Positions 25,901-37,080 of a stretch of 64,000 nt of DNA are shown here, one piece after another. The notes below the pieces were generated by a model. That model ran no database searches. It saw only the letters and a program-made list of their open reading frames with translations, and had not been told where the DNA came from. The DNA comes from Callaeas wilsoni (Eukaryota > Chordata > Aves > Passeriformes > Callaeidae). The position numbers were made by a program, and so were the translations under genes. Each line of letters starts with the position of its first letter. Position 1 is the first letter of the stretch. Location: positions 56,001-120,000 of the forward strand of contig VWPU01002926.1 of NCBI GenBank assembly GCA_013398955.1, read 5' to 3'.

Positions 25901-26879
25901 TCTAACTGTATAAATAGGAATTGGTGTGTAAACAAAGGACAGAAAAATACTTTTTAGAATTTTATTATATTTCTGTATTAAAACGATACAGATTTGATAT
26001 ATGCATGTGCTATCAATCAAAACTTTGATTGGAAAATATCCTTAAAAAATGACTTTTTTAACATCTTCCTAATTCCATATATTCCATCTAGAAAAGCCTA
26101 AGTTGAACGGCAACAAAGCCTGAGATCTTAAAAGATCCTTGACTTTCTGCAGTGGGAATCTCATTATACACATCACGTACTTCCATCAGAGCAATGTCTT
26201 CACACTGAATGTTTCTGACTTCATACACGTGAGAAGGGCTATTGTGGGCCTCAGTCTTTGGCTTTGACTGCATTTGCTCAGCCACTCCACTCCGCGACCA
26301 CGAACGAGTTTGCAGGCTGTGGAGAGCACTAAGGAATGCTTCTGGAAATGGCAGTATGCTTCTCCTCTTTGTATAGACAGAATGAAAGTCTGAATATAAA
26401 TGATGTATTTTGTGCCTAGATCTCATCTGGTGACTCCTACCTATATTACTCCATCAAAGAGTTGTCTTCCACGAGGGAGAAATGGAGCAGGGAATTGTGA
26501 TTTCAGTTTGAACTGAAGGTGGTTAAATTGCACAAGGAAAGATCTGGTGCTTTTAAGTTTGGAAGCAAATGTGTTTGCTTTTCAGTCGTTGTCATAATAT
26601 GTATGGAAGCCAAGAGTTTTCCTGATGGGCGATTACCATATGATGTCACATGTTAATTGTGTGAACACATTTTTTTGTTCCTGGCAGCAGTGGGGCCATA
26701 GATTAATGGTGTCAAAAGTGCTGCCTAGCACTGCAGGAGATTAGGGAAACTGATAGAGCATTTCCTCACATTCCCCAAACCTCTCTATTGAATTCAGTAT
26801 AACATTATTATACTGACAGCCTTACAGAAATAAGAGTTAGAGTAAGGCTACTGAAACAGCTATGCCACAGTGTATTTAA
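22954..26879. other. Unique intronic DNA
   Basis: AT-rich, without recognised repeats. A POU-type octamer ATGCAAAT-like site lies at about 24542 next to several AATTAA motifs, which may mark a regulatory patch. A 112-residue minus-strand frame at 26088-26426 is unassigned. Confidence 0.45.
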
Positions 26880-26985
26880 TAGCAGTGGTAATTATTAGCA
26901 CAGAGCTCCTGTGTTGTGCTAAGTGTTTAACAGGCTCCTGCCCTGAGGAACTTGCAGCCTTCGTGGTGCTCATGACAGACGGGCA
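26880..26985. repeat. Possible ancient interspersed repeat relic
   Basis: The text TGTGCTAAGTGTTTAACAGG, then CTCCTGCCCTGAGGAACTTG and CAGCC, resembles the conserved block (a gene-size-limit phrase ending in a CCTGCCC-GAGGA-CTT-CAG core) of very old amniote repeats that I recall from reptile genomes. I cannot name the family and the match is from memory only. Confidence 0.3.
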
Positions 26986-27212
26986 AAAATGTGATTCAGC
27001 TTTACAGAGAAAAGTGTCAAACCCCTACAAGCAGAACATATAAATTGTTTCCTCCGCTATGCCAGGCATTCCCCAGTCTGCCTAAGGTGTCTGTCATTAG
27101 CTGGGGCTTGATCCTGGCTGAGCTGAGCTTACACAGCAGCAAGCCCTGAAATAAGACCTAGCTGAAAAATTGTTCTTCTGACTCCAGACTGATGTTTGCC
27201 AACTTTAGTGCC

Positions 27213-27806
27213 TGACCTGGTTTCAGCTGGGATAGAGTTAATTTTCTTCCTAATAGCTGATACACTGCTTTGTTTTGGATTTAGTAAGAGAATAGTGTTG
27301 ATAACACACTGATGTTTTAGTTGTTGCTCAGTAGTGCTTACTGTAAAGCAGTGACTTTTTGGTTTCCCATGCACTGCCAGTGAGCAGGTGCATGAGAAGC
27401 TGGGGGGATGGGGTAACATAGACAGGAAATGTGATCCAAACTAGGCAAAAGCATATTCCAAACCATAGAACATCGTGCCCGGTATATGAACTGGGGGCAG
27501 CTGGCCAGAAGGGGCCGATCACTGCTTGGGGATGGGCTGGGCATCGGTTAGTGGGTGGTGAGCAACTGTACTGGGCATCACTTGTCTGTCTTGGGTTTTA
27601 TTCTTCTCTTCTTTCCATTACATCAACAACAACAACAACAATAATAGCTATTGTTAGAATATTTTATTTTGTTTCAATTGTTAAATAGTTCTCATCTCAA
27701 ACCACAAGCTTTAGTTTTTCTTTTCCAATTCTCCCTACCCAGGAGGATGGGGGATGAGTTAGCAGCTGTGTGGTACTTATTTGCCTCTTGGGGTAAAACC
27801 ATGACA
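27213..27806 (+). mobile_element. Solo LTR, endogenous retrovirus, ERVL-like (copy C)
   Basis: The 594-bp LTR starts TGACCTGGTTTCAGC and ends CCATGACA, the canonical TG...CA, and is flanked by perfect 5-bp duplications GTGCC at 27208-27212 and 27807-27811. It shares with copy A the GCTGGGATAGAGTTAATTTTC start, the GTATATGAACTGGGGGCAG core-promoter block at 27482 onward (TATATAAA decayed to TATATGAA), a CAACAACAACAATAATA simple repeat before the end, and the GGGTAAAACCATGACA terminus. No gag, pol or env text adjoins it, so it is a solo LTR. It points the same way as TOX. Confidence 0.92.
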
Positions 27807-27811
27807 GTGCC

Positions 27812-28214
27812 ATAACATAGAAAGTCTTTCATGTTTTTTTATATTAGCCTTTATAAACACAACTAACTATGTGTTCACATAATTTTCTTCAAGAAAAGCT
27901 TGTCCTTTCTTATCAAAAATGTCTGCAAAAGAACTGAATGCCTGGAAACCCTAATGTGGTGCTCTAGGGATATTTGAAAGTTAAAATTAATGAACTTTGA
28001 ATCCATTTTTTCATTTCTGCATTAAATTTAGAACTCTGGAGTCCAGAGTTATCATCATACACTTTCTATTGTCACCAACCTTGACTTATATTGGAAGCTG
28101 TCTTTCAGCTAAGATTGTCAGTTCTGTACTAGAGTCGTGAAACAGCATTTCTAGCAATCACTATAGTGATTTTTCCAGTTAGGAATTTTTTTTTTTTTTT
28201 TTGATTGTGGTTCA
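27812..28214. other. Unique intronic DNA between LTR copy C and a CR1
   Basis: AT-rich sequence with a poly(T) run at about 28182-28202. Nothing else recognised. Confidence 0.5.
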
Positions 28215-28854
28215 AATTTTCCAAAGGGAGAGGTCATAGGTTGGTCTGCACAACAGCATGCCTCTGGCAAAACTTGGGATACACCTGTCTCAAATGGGGG
28301 AAAGAGTCTTTGCACAGGAGTTAGCAGGGCTCATTGAGAGAGCTTTAAACTAGGTTTGAAGAGTGGAAAGGATAAAACCTGACTCACTAGAGATAAGTCT
28401 GGGGGCAGCATGCCGATGTTTGAAGGACAGTGTGTTAGTGAGGTCCTTTGGTCGGCTGTCTAGAGGTAGGGAATGGAAATCCACGTGGCAGCAAAGACGC
28501 AAGGATTATCTTATCACTCTGTAGAACTACCTGAAAGGAGATTGTAGGTATGTGAGGGTTGGTTCCCAAGAAACAAGCAACAGGACAAGAGGAAATGGCC
28601 GTAAGTGGCACCAGGGGAGGTTTAGATTGGATATTAGGATAAATTTCATCACTGAAAGGGTAGTCAAGCATTGGAACAGGCTGCCCAGGGAAGTGGTGGG
28701 TTCATCATCCCTGGAGGTACTCAAAAGATGTGTAAATAGAGCACTTGCAAACATGGTTCAGTGGTGGACTTGGTGGTGTTCAGTTAATGACTGGACTTGA
28801 TGATCTTGAAGGTCTTTTCCAACCTAAACAAGTTTATAAGTCTGTGATTCCATT
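28215..28854 (+). mobile_element. CR1 LINE, sense, apparently internally deleted
   Basis: The right part, about 28500-28854, is secure CR1 3' sequence: it encodes [22 protein letters not shown] and HWNRLPREV in one frame (28552-28800), then continues through GGTCTTTTCCAACCT to an end in TGATTCCATT. The left part, about 28215-28470, has TTAGCAGGGCTCATTGAGAG, then AGCTTTAAACTAGG and CACTAGAGATAAG, which I recall from the 5' part of CR1 (before ORF2). The two are only some tens of bases apart, so nearly all of ORF2 is missing. Whether the left part belongs to the same insertion is an inference. Confidence 0.8.
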
Positions 28855-31800
28855 ATTATAAAAAAATAGGCAGTTTGGACAATGATTTCGTTTCATTAAG
28901 TATTTCTGTGAAAAAAATTTCACACAATCGCCAGTAAAATCACTCAAAATAGGATTAAAATATTGGAAAATAATTGTTTAGTGAAGTTCAGTAGGGAATT
29001 TTTAAGACTGAGTGGGACACGATTTACTCTGATCCTGAATATTCCTTTTTTACTGATCAGGCTCCATCCTCAGGAAGCTGTTCCACGTGCCAATTAAGTT
29101 GAAAGGGTATCATTTAGTCACAGACTAGACTATGCCAGAGCTATAGGTTCACATTCAAACTTTGCGTGCTCTCTTCTTTTCCAAGGGCAGAGTAGACCTT
29201 CCAGTGACTCCTGCTAACAAAGATGAGCATTTAATGATGTTTATTATTACTGTAGGAAACAGAAAACTGTAATCTCAGCAGATGAGTGTATAAGATAACT
29301 CAGTGTTTGTGCAAACTGATTTTTAGCAAAGCTGCGACTGCAACTCATCCACTTAGGCACAGAATACTTGCAAAGTTTTCATTGGTGTGCTCAAACTAAA
29401 TTTAATGCTCACCACTTCCCACAAATTCTTATCTTCAACATTTGGCAGATAGTCATATAAAGTATTAAAATGTATATTTCACTTTGCTTTATGGGTTGAT
29501 CAACATACAGAATAAGAACTATTACTTTTTTGTAAGTTAAAAGTTCACTTGGCTTTCCTATGTTTTTCAAATATCTATTATGGTGAGAATGGTGGTTCTA
29601 GATTCAGACAAGGCTCTTTTACCATTAGATCTTAAAGGTGGCTGTAAATAATTTCCTGTTCTTTGCCTTGGTTTTGTTCATTAATGTATCATAACTAACT
29701 GTGTACTGTTTCTCTGCCTTGCACGATGATGAACTGTTCAATGAACACAACAAAAATGCTGAAGTTCATGAAATGATGGTAGTTCTGTATCTTGTCTCAG
29801 GATCTGCTAGAATACGCCCAACATGTGTCCTAGCAAGACTACAGACTACAAAAGGGGATCATCATGAATATCATTTGCAATACCATTTGTTTCCTTCTCA
29901 AAGCTTGTCAATTACATTATTCTCATATAATTTAAACAAATATTGTGATACCAGCTTTTAAACCAGCTGTAGCATGCTGATTAACATCACCAACATTTAT
30001 TTCTTTTCCTCCTTGGCAAAACTTTGGATAGTTTTCTTTGTTGTGAGTCTAAATCAGGAAATGAATTTCTAGCAGTTGCAAAGGCTATTTAGAAGTGAGG
30101 ATCAGACATTTATATGGGTCAAATTCAGAGCAGCTGTAGCAGCAAGCTTCTGTATTGAGCTGGGGAATTGCATAGGTCTTTTTACCTGATTCTAACTAGA
30201 ATGCAAATGTGTGGCACAGGCAAAAGTACAAAGATATTGCTGTATATGAGTTGATGATAGAATGAGCATGTTGAATTTAGCCAAACTGTCATTTAGTCCT
30301 GACAGTCCATTTTGTTTAGCATCCAGTTTCCACTTGCAGTGAAAAGTTTTTCATGGAAAGAAAATACTGTCTTTTCAACATTGCACTTGTATATTCTTGT
30401 CATTCCACACATTAATTATTTTTTAAAAACCCAAAACATTTGACACTCTTCCAGAAAAATAGAGCTGCAAAACTAAAATCTATGTGTAGTACATAATCAG
30501 TTAATTTCAATTTAAATTAAAAATCTATTAAAAGTGATGAAGGTAATTGCATACTTTTCAAGTTGAATAAATAGAATTTTTCTGTTCAAAAAAAAAAAAA
30601 GGAACCGAAAATTTTATAGTAGTTAATGCAAATTTAGAAATCCATACAATTTGCCAAGAGTATGTCCATAAGATGCTATTGCTACAGAATTCCTATTTCA
30701 TAGAATTAATTACTTGAAAAGTTTAAAACTTTTTTTTATTCGAGATTGAGGATATAGTGTCAAATCCAAGACTTATTTTATATTATTGAGTCTCAGCATT
30801 TCAAGTTAATGAAATCTTTGGGATGGGTAATGAGCTGGTTTACAGAGTTCTGTATTTTATTAAATTTTATGTGTACTATTCTGTATTTAGGAGCTACCAA
30901 TTCTCATATTGCTATTCCTAAAACTTAGCAGGAAAGCCTGTATTTTCCTGATACAAACAAAAAAAAAAGAAAAAGGAGGTGATATTTTAAAATAAATTTT
31001 AATATTTTCATCCCTAGCAATACTATGTTTCACAACAATGAAAGTGTCTATCTTCATTGCCCAAAATTCAACAAAGAACATTAAGTAGAAAGCAGATTTA
31101 GGCTTTTTGACATCAGAAAATGTACTTCAAAAACTTTATTTTAAAACATGTATAATTGAATGAGATGCATATTTCATGGGCATAATCTTGAACAGCGAGA
31201 TGGTTTAAGGGAAAATCCATATTTCTATGATAGCCTATGACTTTAGAGTCATCAAGAGTGGCAAGAGAGTGCCTTCACTTTACTGCTCTTAGTCTAGAGT
31301 AGCTTAAAAAACCCCCTTCACCAACAGGTTAACAGGTCTGTGGAATGAAACAGATGGTGCTCAGGACCAGGCATGGACTTGCTGCATTTCATTGTTGCAT
31401 TTGGTTTTTGGAGGTGTGTGACTTTGTATCAGCTGGTCCAGGCACCTAACACTCATGAACGGTTGCAGTACATCTGGCAGTTTTGTTTCATCCAAATGTA
31501 ATCTGTTTGTGTGCTTCTCAATATGTTTATGCTGAGAAATTGCTATGAAAATACACTTCTCATCAAACACCACAGTAAACAAATCCAGTGCCAGCTTGGG
31601 GAGAGGGCAATGAAGATGAAGTAGGAGCTAAAGGGAATGTCATAATTAATGTGCAGCTTCTTTCTTTGCACTGAAAAGGTTTGGGAGGAGTTCCCGATGC
31701 TTTTGGTGGAATTGCTGCAGTCTACCTTTGTAACCTGTTGCCTAACACCGAATCTTGGCTCTGCACTCCCATGTACAACCATTGCATGGAGGGTGTATTG

Positions 31801-32329
31801 ATCAACTGCAAGACTTGCAGTGTTGCATTTGCAAGAGAGATTTGTTGGAGAACTTGCTCCTGTTGAAGAAAAATTCTTCCACCTGTCAACAGTTTATTTC
31901 AATTGTTGCAGTTTGTTTGTGTTTAAGGGTTTGAGTTTTTTAGGAGAAAAATAGTAATACAAGTTTTGATTCAGCTCTTTCATGATAAGCCTCTTGGAAC
32001 TATCTAAGCTTTAGTCATTGACTTTCAAAGGAAATATTTTATTGATTCTTAATGGTTCCTAGAATATCTCTAGCATTTGGTGGATACTTTTAGGAGCTCA
32101 TACTGCAAATCTCAAGAGGTGTTAAGCGTGAGCTGTTGAGAAAACCTTAGCACAGCTAAAGTGGCAAAGAGTGACAGCAAGAAGAGCATCTGTCATTGTA
32201 AAAACAATAAAAAAAAAAAACAACAACAAAAAACCAAGAAAAATATGGGGATACTGATGAATCCTTTTTGTGAAAGTGGATAGTGAAAGTGGCTGCCGAT
32301 AAACCTGCAACTGATGCTACCTTTACCTC
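28855..32329. other. Unique intronic DNA
   Basis: AT-rich, with short poly(A) runs at 30588-30600 and 32207-32220. Minus-strand frames near 31361-31782 do not resemble a protein I know. No repeat family recognised. Confidence 0.5.
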
Positions 32330-33955
32330 AGTGTCCACTGACAAAATCTCATGGGCCTTTAAGGATAGAGACATGGTTCAAGAAAAAGAGGATTTGCCAG
32401 CAGTAGCAGAGGATCAAGTTAGAGATCTCTTGAGAAATTTTGACCCATAGAAGTCCGTAGGATTGGATGGGGAGCAGCCAGGACACAGAGAACTGGCTGA
32501 AAGCATTGTGAGGCCATTCTCCTTTGTTGTTGAGGAGTTGGGAAAGATTCCCAATGACTGGGGACAGGAAATGTTGTACCCATCTTCAAAAAGGACAAGA
32601 AATATCATCTAAGGGACTATAGCCTTGTTAAAGCTGATTTGGTTCCTGAGAGAATCATTGAATGTGCCCTCTCAGAAGCTGTTTCTGCACACGTGAAGGA
32701 GAAGAAGGTACTTAGGAATAGCAGCATGGATCTCCCAAGGACTAATCGTGCCCAGTGATCTCTCTGCCATCTGTGGTGAAATGACTGAATCCGTGGGTGA
32801 AACGAGAGTAGTGGACCTTTGATCTTGATTTCATGAAGGCTTTGACATGATCTCCCTCAGCATCCTTGTACTCAAGTTGCAACAATACGGTTTAGATGGG
32901 TGGACTGATAGATGTGTGAGGAACCGGATGCCTTGTCAGACTCCACATGTAGCAGTTAATGGTTCGTATACCGCCGTGAGGTTCATTAAAAGCAGGGGTC
33001 TTCAGGGGTCTCTTCTGGGACCTAGTCTGTTCAGCACCTTTTTTTAAAGACCTAGAGGAGTTCATAGTTGACACAATCTTGTCAAGTATGGAAATGACAC
33101 AGAATTGAAAAGGCCGGTTGATATGCTTGGGGGGCAGCGTCAGCACCCAGAGGCACCTACACAGGTTGGAACAATTGTCCAACAAGAACCTTAGGAATTC
33201 AACAAAAGCAAATTGCAGAGTCCTGCACCTGGGCTGAACCAACTCCTTCATTGGTACAGGCTAGGGACTCACTGGCAAAGATCTGATTGACTGGGATGCT
33301 GCTGAAAATGATCTGGGGGTCCTAATGGGGACAGTAGACTGAACACTACCCAGCAATGAGCTGTGGCAGTAGGAGAGGCTAACAGGTTACTGGCTGTACC
33401 AACAAGTCTGTTGCCAGTAGATCAAAGTGTGTTGTTATTCTGTTTTTCTTCATACTCATTAGAGCACAGAATAATTTAATAACTTCTCCAGGTTTGGGCT
33501 CGTCAGTATAGAAACGCTTTGTAAACTGGAACAATTTCAATGAAAGGCCACCAAGGTTGTCAGGGAGAGATCTAGAGACCAAGATTTTTTTAACCTTGAT
33601 AAGAGGTGGATTTGAGGTACCTGAGAGCAGCCCCCCAGAATCCCCAAGGGAGTTTCTGAGAAGACAGACCCATGTTCTTAGTGAGGTGCACAGTGGGTTG
33701 AAGGGTGTTTATAAATTGAAACATGGGATGTTCCTATTCGATAGACAGAAAAGAAAATTCCCTGTGGGGATAATTAAGCCCATGCAACCAGTTACCTGGA
33801 GATACTATGGAATCTTGATTGCTGTAGGTTTTCAAGACTGAGCTGATCAAAGTTCTGAGCAACTTCATCTGGGTAGTGTTGACCCTGCGTTGGGCAGGAG
33901 GTTGGACAAGTGCCCTGCTGGGGTCCCTTCCAACCTGAATGTGTCTGTGATGTGA
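32330..33955 (+). mobile_element. CR1 LINE relic spanning reverse transcriptase to 3' end (sense)
   Basis: A degenerate but contiguous CR1 copy of about 1.6 kb. Readable pieces in changing frames follow CR1 ORF2 order: EDLPAVAEDQVRDLL near 32390, then a KAFDMIS-like segment near 32840, YGLDGWTDR near 32890, GLQGSLLGPSLFS near 33000 (the CR1 GVPQGSVLGPVLF motif), LHLG-type text near 33225, and finally GGGGTCCCTTCCAACCTGAA with a GTCTGTGATGTGA end. Multiple frameshifts and stops make it a dead pseudogene. The left edge is uncertain by about 60 bases because the sequence upstream is not recognisable. Confidence 0.9.
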
Positions 33956-35134
33956 ACCCAGACAAGTCTGTACAGGTTCTGGGAGCTTGCCACTCATATT
34001 TTTATTGCCAGCACTTCATGAATCTTATGTTTCCTTCAACGGTTTGTAATTAAATATAGTCATGAGAATTTCCAAGGACCAGTGTGGACATTCTTGGGAC
34101 TAGTGACAATAATGTATAGTGGATTTAGGTGTCTTTATGGATATCTTGCTTCAGTCAGATAAAGTCAGTAGATTTTCTAACTGAAGAGGTGAGTGTCAGC
34201 TAGAAATCCCTAGATCCCTTACACACCTTTTAAAGTGGTCATTACTAAAGGAAGCTATTGCAGCCTTATTCAGTATATGACATGAGTAAATTGCTGGCTA
34301 AATAATTGGTGTGGACATTCTTCAAACAAAACTTATACTTGGCTGAATAATTTATTTAGTAACTTAATGCTGTATAAGTTAGGTTTTTAAGTGTGGCTTT
34401 TTTATTTCAGAAATATTTCATTTTAGTATTCTTTCTTCAAATTATTTCCTGTTCTTTATAACTGTTAGAGCTGATTAATGTGGGTACTTTTGCTAAAGCA
34501 TTATATGAAATGGACGTGTTTCAGGTATGCAGTTTCAGTCAAAAATGTTTTTCAAAAGAGGACCTGACATGTCTGTCTTGCAGGCGGAGAATGGCCTGTT
34601 TGGGCAGCAGGCAAGATCTCTGCTACTAAGTAGTCCTTCATATGGCTGCCCTGTTTGCCACTGTTGTTGTGTGCATTGTAGAGGAAGGTGGTGGGATGGG
34701 AAGCAAAGCTCCTCTTACTCCTGGTGGAGTTGAAGAGGAACTGCAGTGAAGTTAATGTGAACACTGTAGTCTCTTTGCATTGCTGCAAAGTAGCATTTAT
34801 TACTTACTACCCATTGTTCTTGCAGGCATAAGAAACCCAAGAAATGTCTTAGACTTTCAGCACTACACTTTCTTGTTTGTTCTAGTTCTCATTCTATTTT
34901 GAACATTGTTATTTCTGTTCTGAAAAAGAAATTATATAGAATGATTGTCATTAGCGGTGATGCAGGAAGACAAAAGACAGTTTTCTTTTCATTGACTCTG
35001 TTAACCCTACAGGCTCGAAATTGTAGAGATGCTATTTTGATTGGTAAATTGAGTAAATTTGACTTGGGAGTTAAATGCAGAAAACTGCATACAGCTTTTA
35101 AAGTGGCTATTTGTGTGTGTGTGAGTAGTTAGTG
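33956..35134. other. Unique intronic DNA
   Basis: No recognisable repeat, exon or RNA gene. A GTGTGTGTGTG run sits at about 35112-35122. Confidence 0.5.
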
Positions 35135-35157
35135 TATATATATATATATATATATAT
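35135..35157. repeat. (TA)n microsatellite
   Basis: A pure TA dinucleotide run of 23 bases, preceded 12 bases earlier by a short (GT)n run. It is likely length-polymorphic. Confidence 0.97.
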
Positions 35158-36539
35158 GCAAACTACAAATAATGTATGTATTAGCCCTTTGTGGATTACA
35201 CTCTTAAAAGCCAAGGGTTTTTTGGTTTATGGCCAGTTGACTGATCAACAGAATCTCTGTAAGATGTTGACTGAGTTAATTGCACTCAAATCTGTGGCTG
35301 AAGTGAATGGTGGTAAAATGCATGATCCTGTCTGAATTTGACAATTCTGAAATCTGTAATTTGAAGCCAAATATTATAAGCAGAACTCACTGGAAGAGTA
35401 ATTTATCTTGATTTCTTCATTTTTATAAGTTAGAAGTTAGCACAAACATTTTCTATTTTTTGTATTCTTTTAATTATAATTTTCCAGTGAATTTACTTCC
35501 CCTGCTCTTCACTGCTTAACTATAAATCCTCACTGTTTAGTTTCTTATGCCATCCTTTTCATCTGAACAAATTGTTGGTATAGAGTCCATTCTTCATGAG
35601 AATTAGTTTAATTTTGTTTCTCTGTAAATCTTGTTAACCTTTTTAACATCCAAGACTTTATGTTAAGTCCATAGAAGTAAATGTGGGAGTCTTTCCAATC
35701 ATTTCGCATATGCACAAGATGCAGAGATATTTTCTTCTCACTGCTGTAGCATTGAACAGATTCATGATCTAAGAGTACCCTGGTAGCATTTGGCAGCAGA
35801 TTTAAACACTTCTTGCTAAAAAAAGGTTAAAATATTTTTGTAGATTGGGTGATCCAGATCTAAGGGGCCTTGTCTGCAGTCATGCCAACAAAGTTATGCT
35901 TGACAAAGTTGGAGATGACTCTTCCTCAATATCATCAAATGCTACATCTTCAAATACAAGATGTAAAGGAGCACTTCTAGCTATGATCTGTAGAATAAAT
36001 TATTGGTAAGTGAAGACAAACAGAAATGCTCAGGGGCCATTTTGGAATCAGTCAAAGGGCATGATGCCAACTACTTTGCAGGAGCCATTATTATTCCTTT
36101 TTTCAGGAAAAAATCCTTGACATTGTTAAGTCTCTCCAATCGTTATTCTGATCTTAATGTTCCCTTTTGTGGAGACTGTAGTCTATCTGGCTGTGTTTAA
36201 TTTTGGAAACATTAGTCTTACAAACCTAAAGTGAAGCTGGCCTTAATCTCAGTGTTGTGTGAGTGCATATGTGGGGTGACTGCGGCCTCTTCTTTTTCTG
36301 TTTTGAAAAATGCTCATGGTACCTTTTACGTAATAGTCAACTACTGTCCCAGCCCCTGGCTGTGCTGCGGTAATGACTGGTCCTTGCTTGAGAGAATCCA
36401 TTGCTTGTTTGCCTGCTCTGTACCATTAAAGGGAAGACACCCATTTGAGAAAAGGCCTGAGTTTCACCTTTTGAGTGGCTTTCGTATCAGAGAGATACTG
36501 CTTTTCTTTTTATGTCTGTTGTAGTTTTACTGCTTTGTC
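35158..36539. other. Unique intronic DNA
   Basis: No recognisable repeat, exon or RNA gene. Confidence 0.5.
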
Positions 36540-37080
36540 TTTTAGAATATGTTTCCGTGTTTCAATGAATGTTGTCTTCACCACTTAAAATTGAGTTTGT
36601 CCAGCTTTAATTAACCAAGCTGGATCGTCAAACATTAGCTCCAGTGCACTCACATGTAATATTTCACGGACGATGTTAAATACTAGCAGAATAGATAAAT
36701 GCGCCTATTTTAGACAGTGCTAACACCAAAGGAAAACGAGTAACAGGGTATTTTTTGGCATTTATTTGGCTTCTTTTTATGACAGCTTGGCAGCGGAGAT
36801 CAAAAAGCTTTCAAAAGACATTTAAAAATAAGTCTTCCACAAAGCACTCAAAATAGGGATTGATGTTGTATTTTTATTTTATTTTGCTGACATTGGCATA
36901 AAGAAATATTTAACCTAAGTTCACACTAGGAAATCAAAAACAGAACCAAGAATAGAATTTCCAAATTTTTCACTGGCTGTCCAGTGGCAATATTTATCTC
37001 TTTAGGAAGAAGGAGCTAAGGTGCCTTTTAAAGCAACCAGAACCAGGTGTACAGCAGTGTAACTCAACAGATCAACAGTG
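36540..37080. promoter_or_regulatory. Candidate conserved noncoding segment with hairpin
   Basis: The segment holds an 8-bp perfect inverted repeat, TCCAGCTT at 36600-36607 and AAGCTGGA at 36617-36624, around a 9-base loop with a TTAATTAA homeodomain-type core. It lacks mobile-element text and simple repeats. The regulatory reading is inference; no alignment was possible. Confidence 0.25.
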
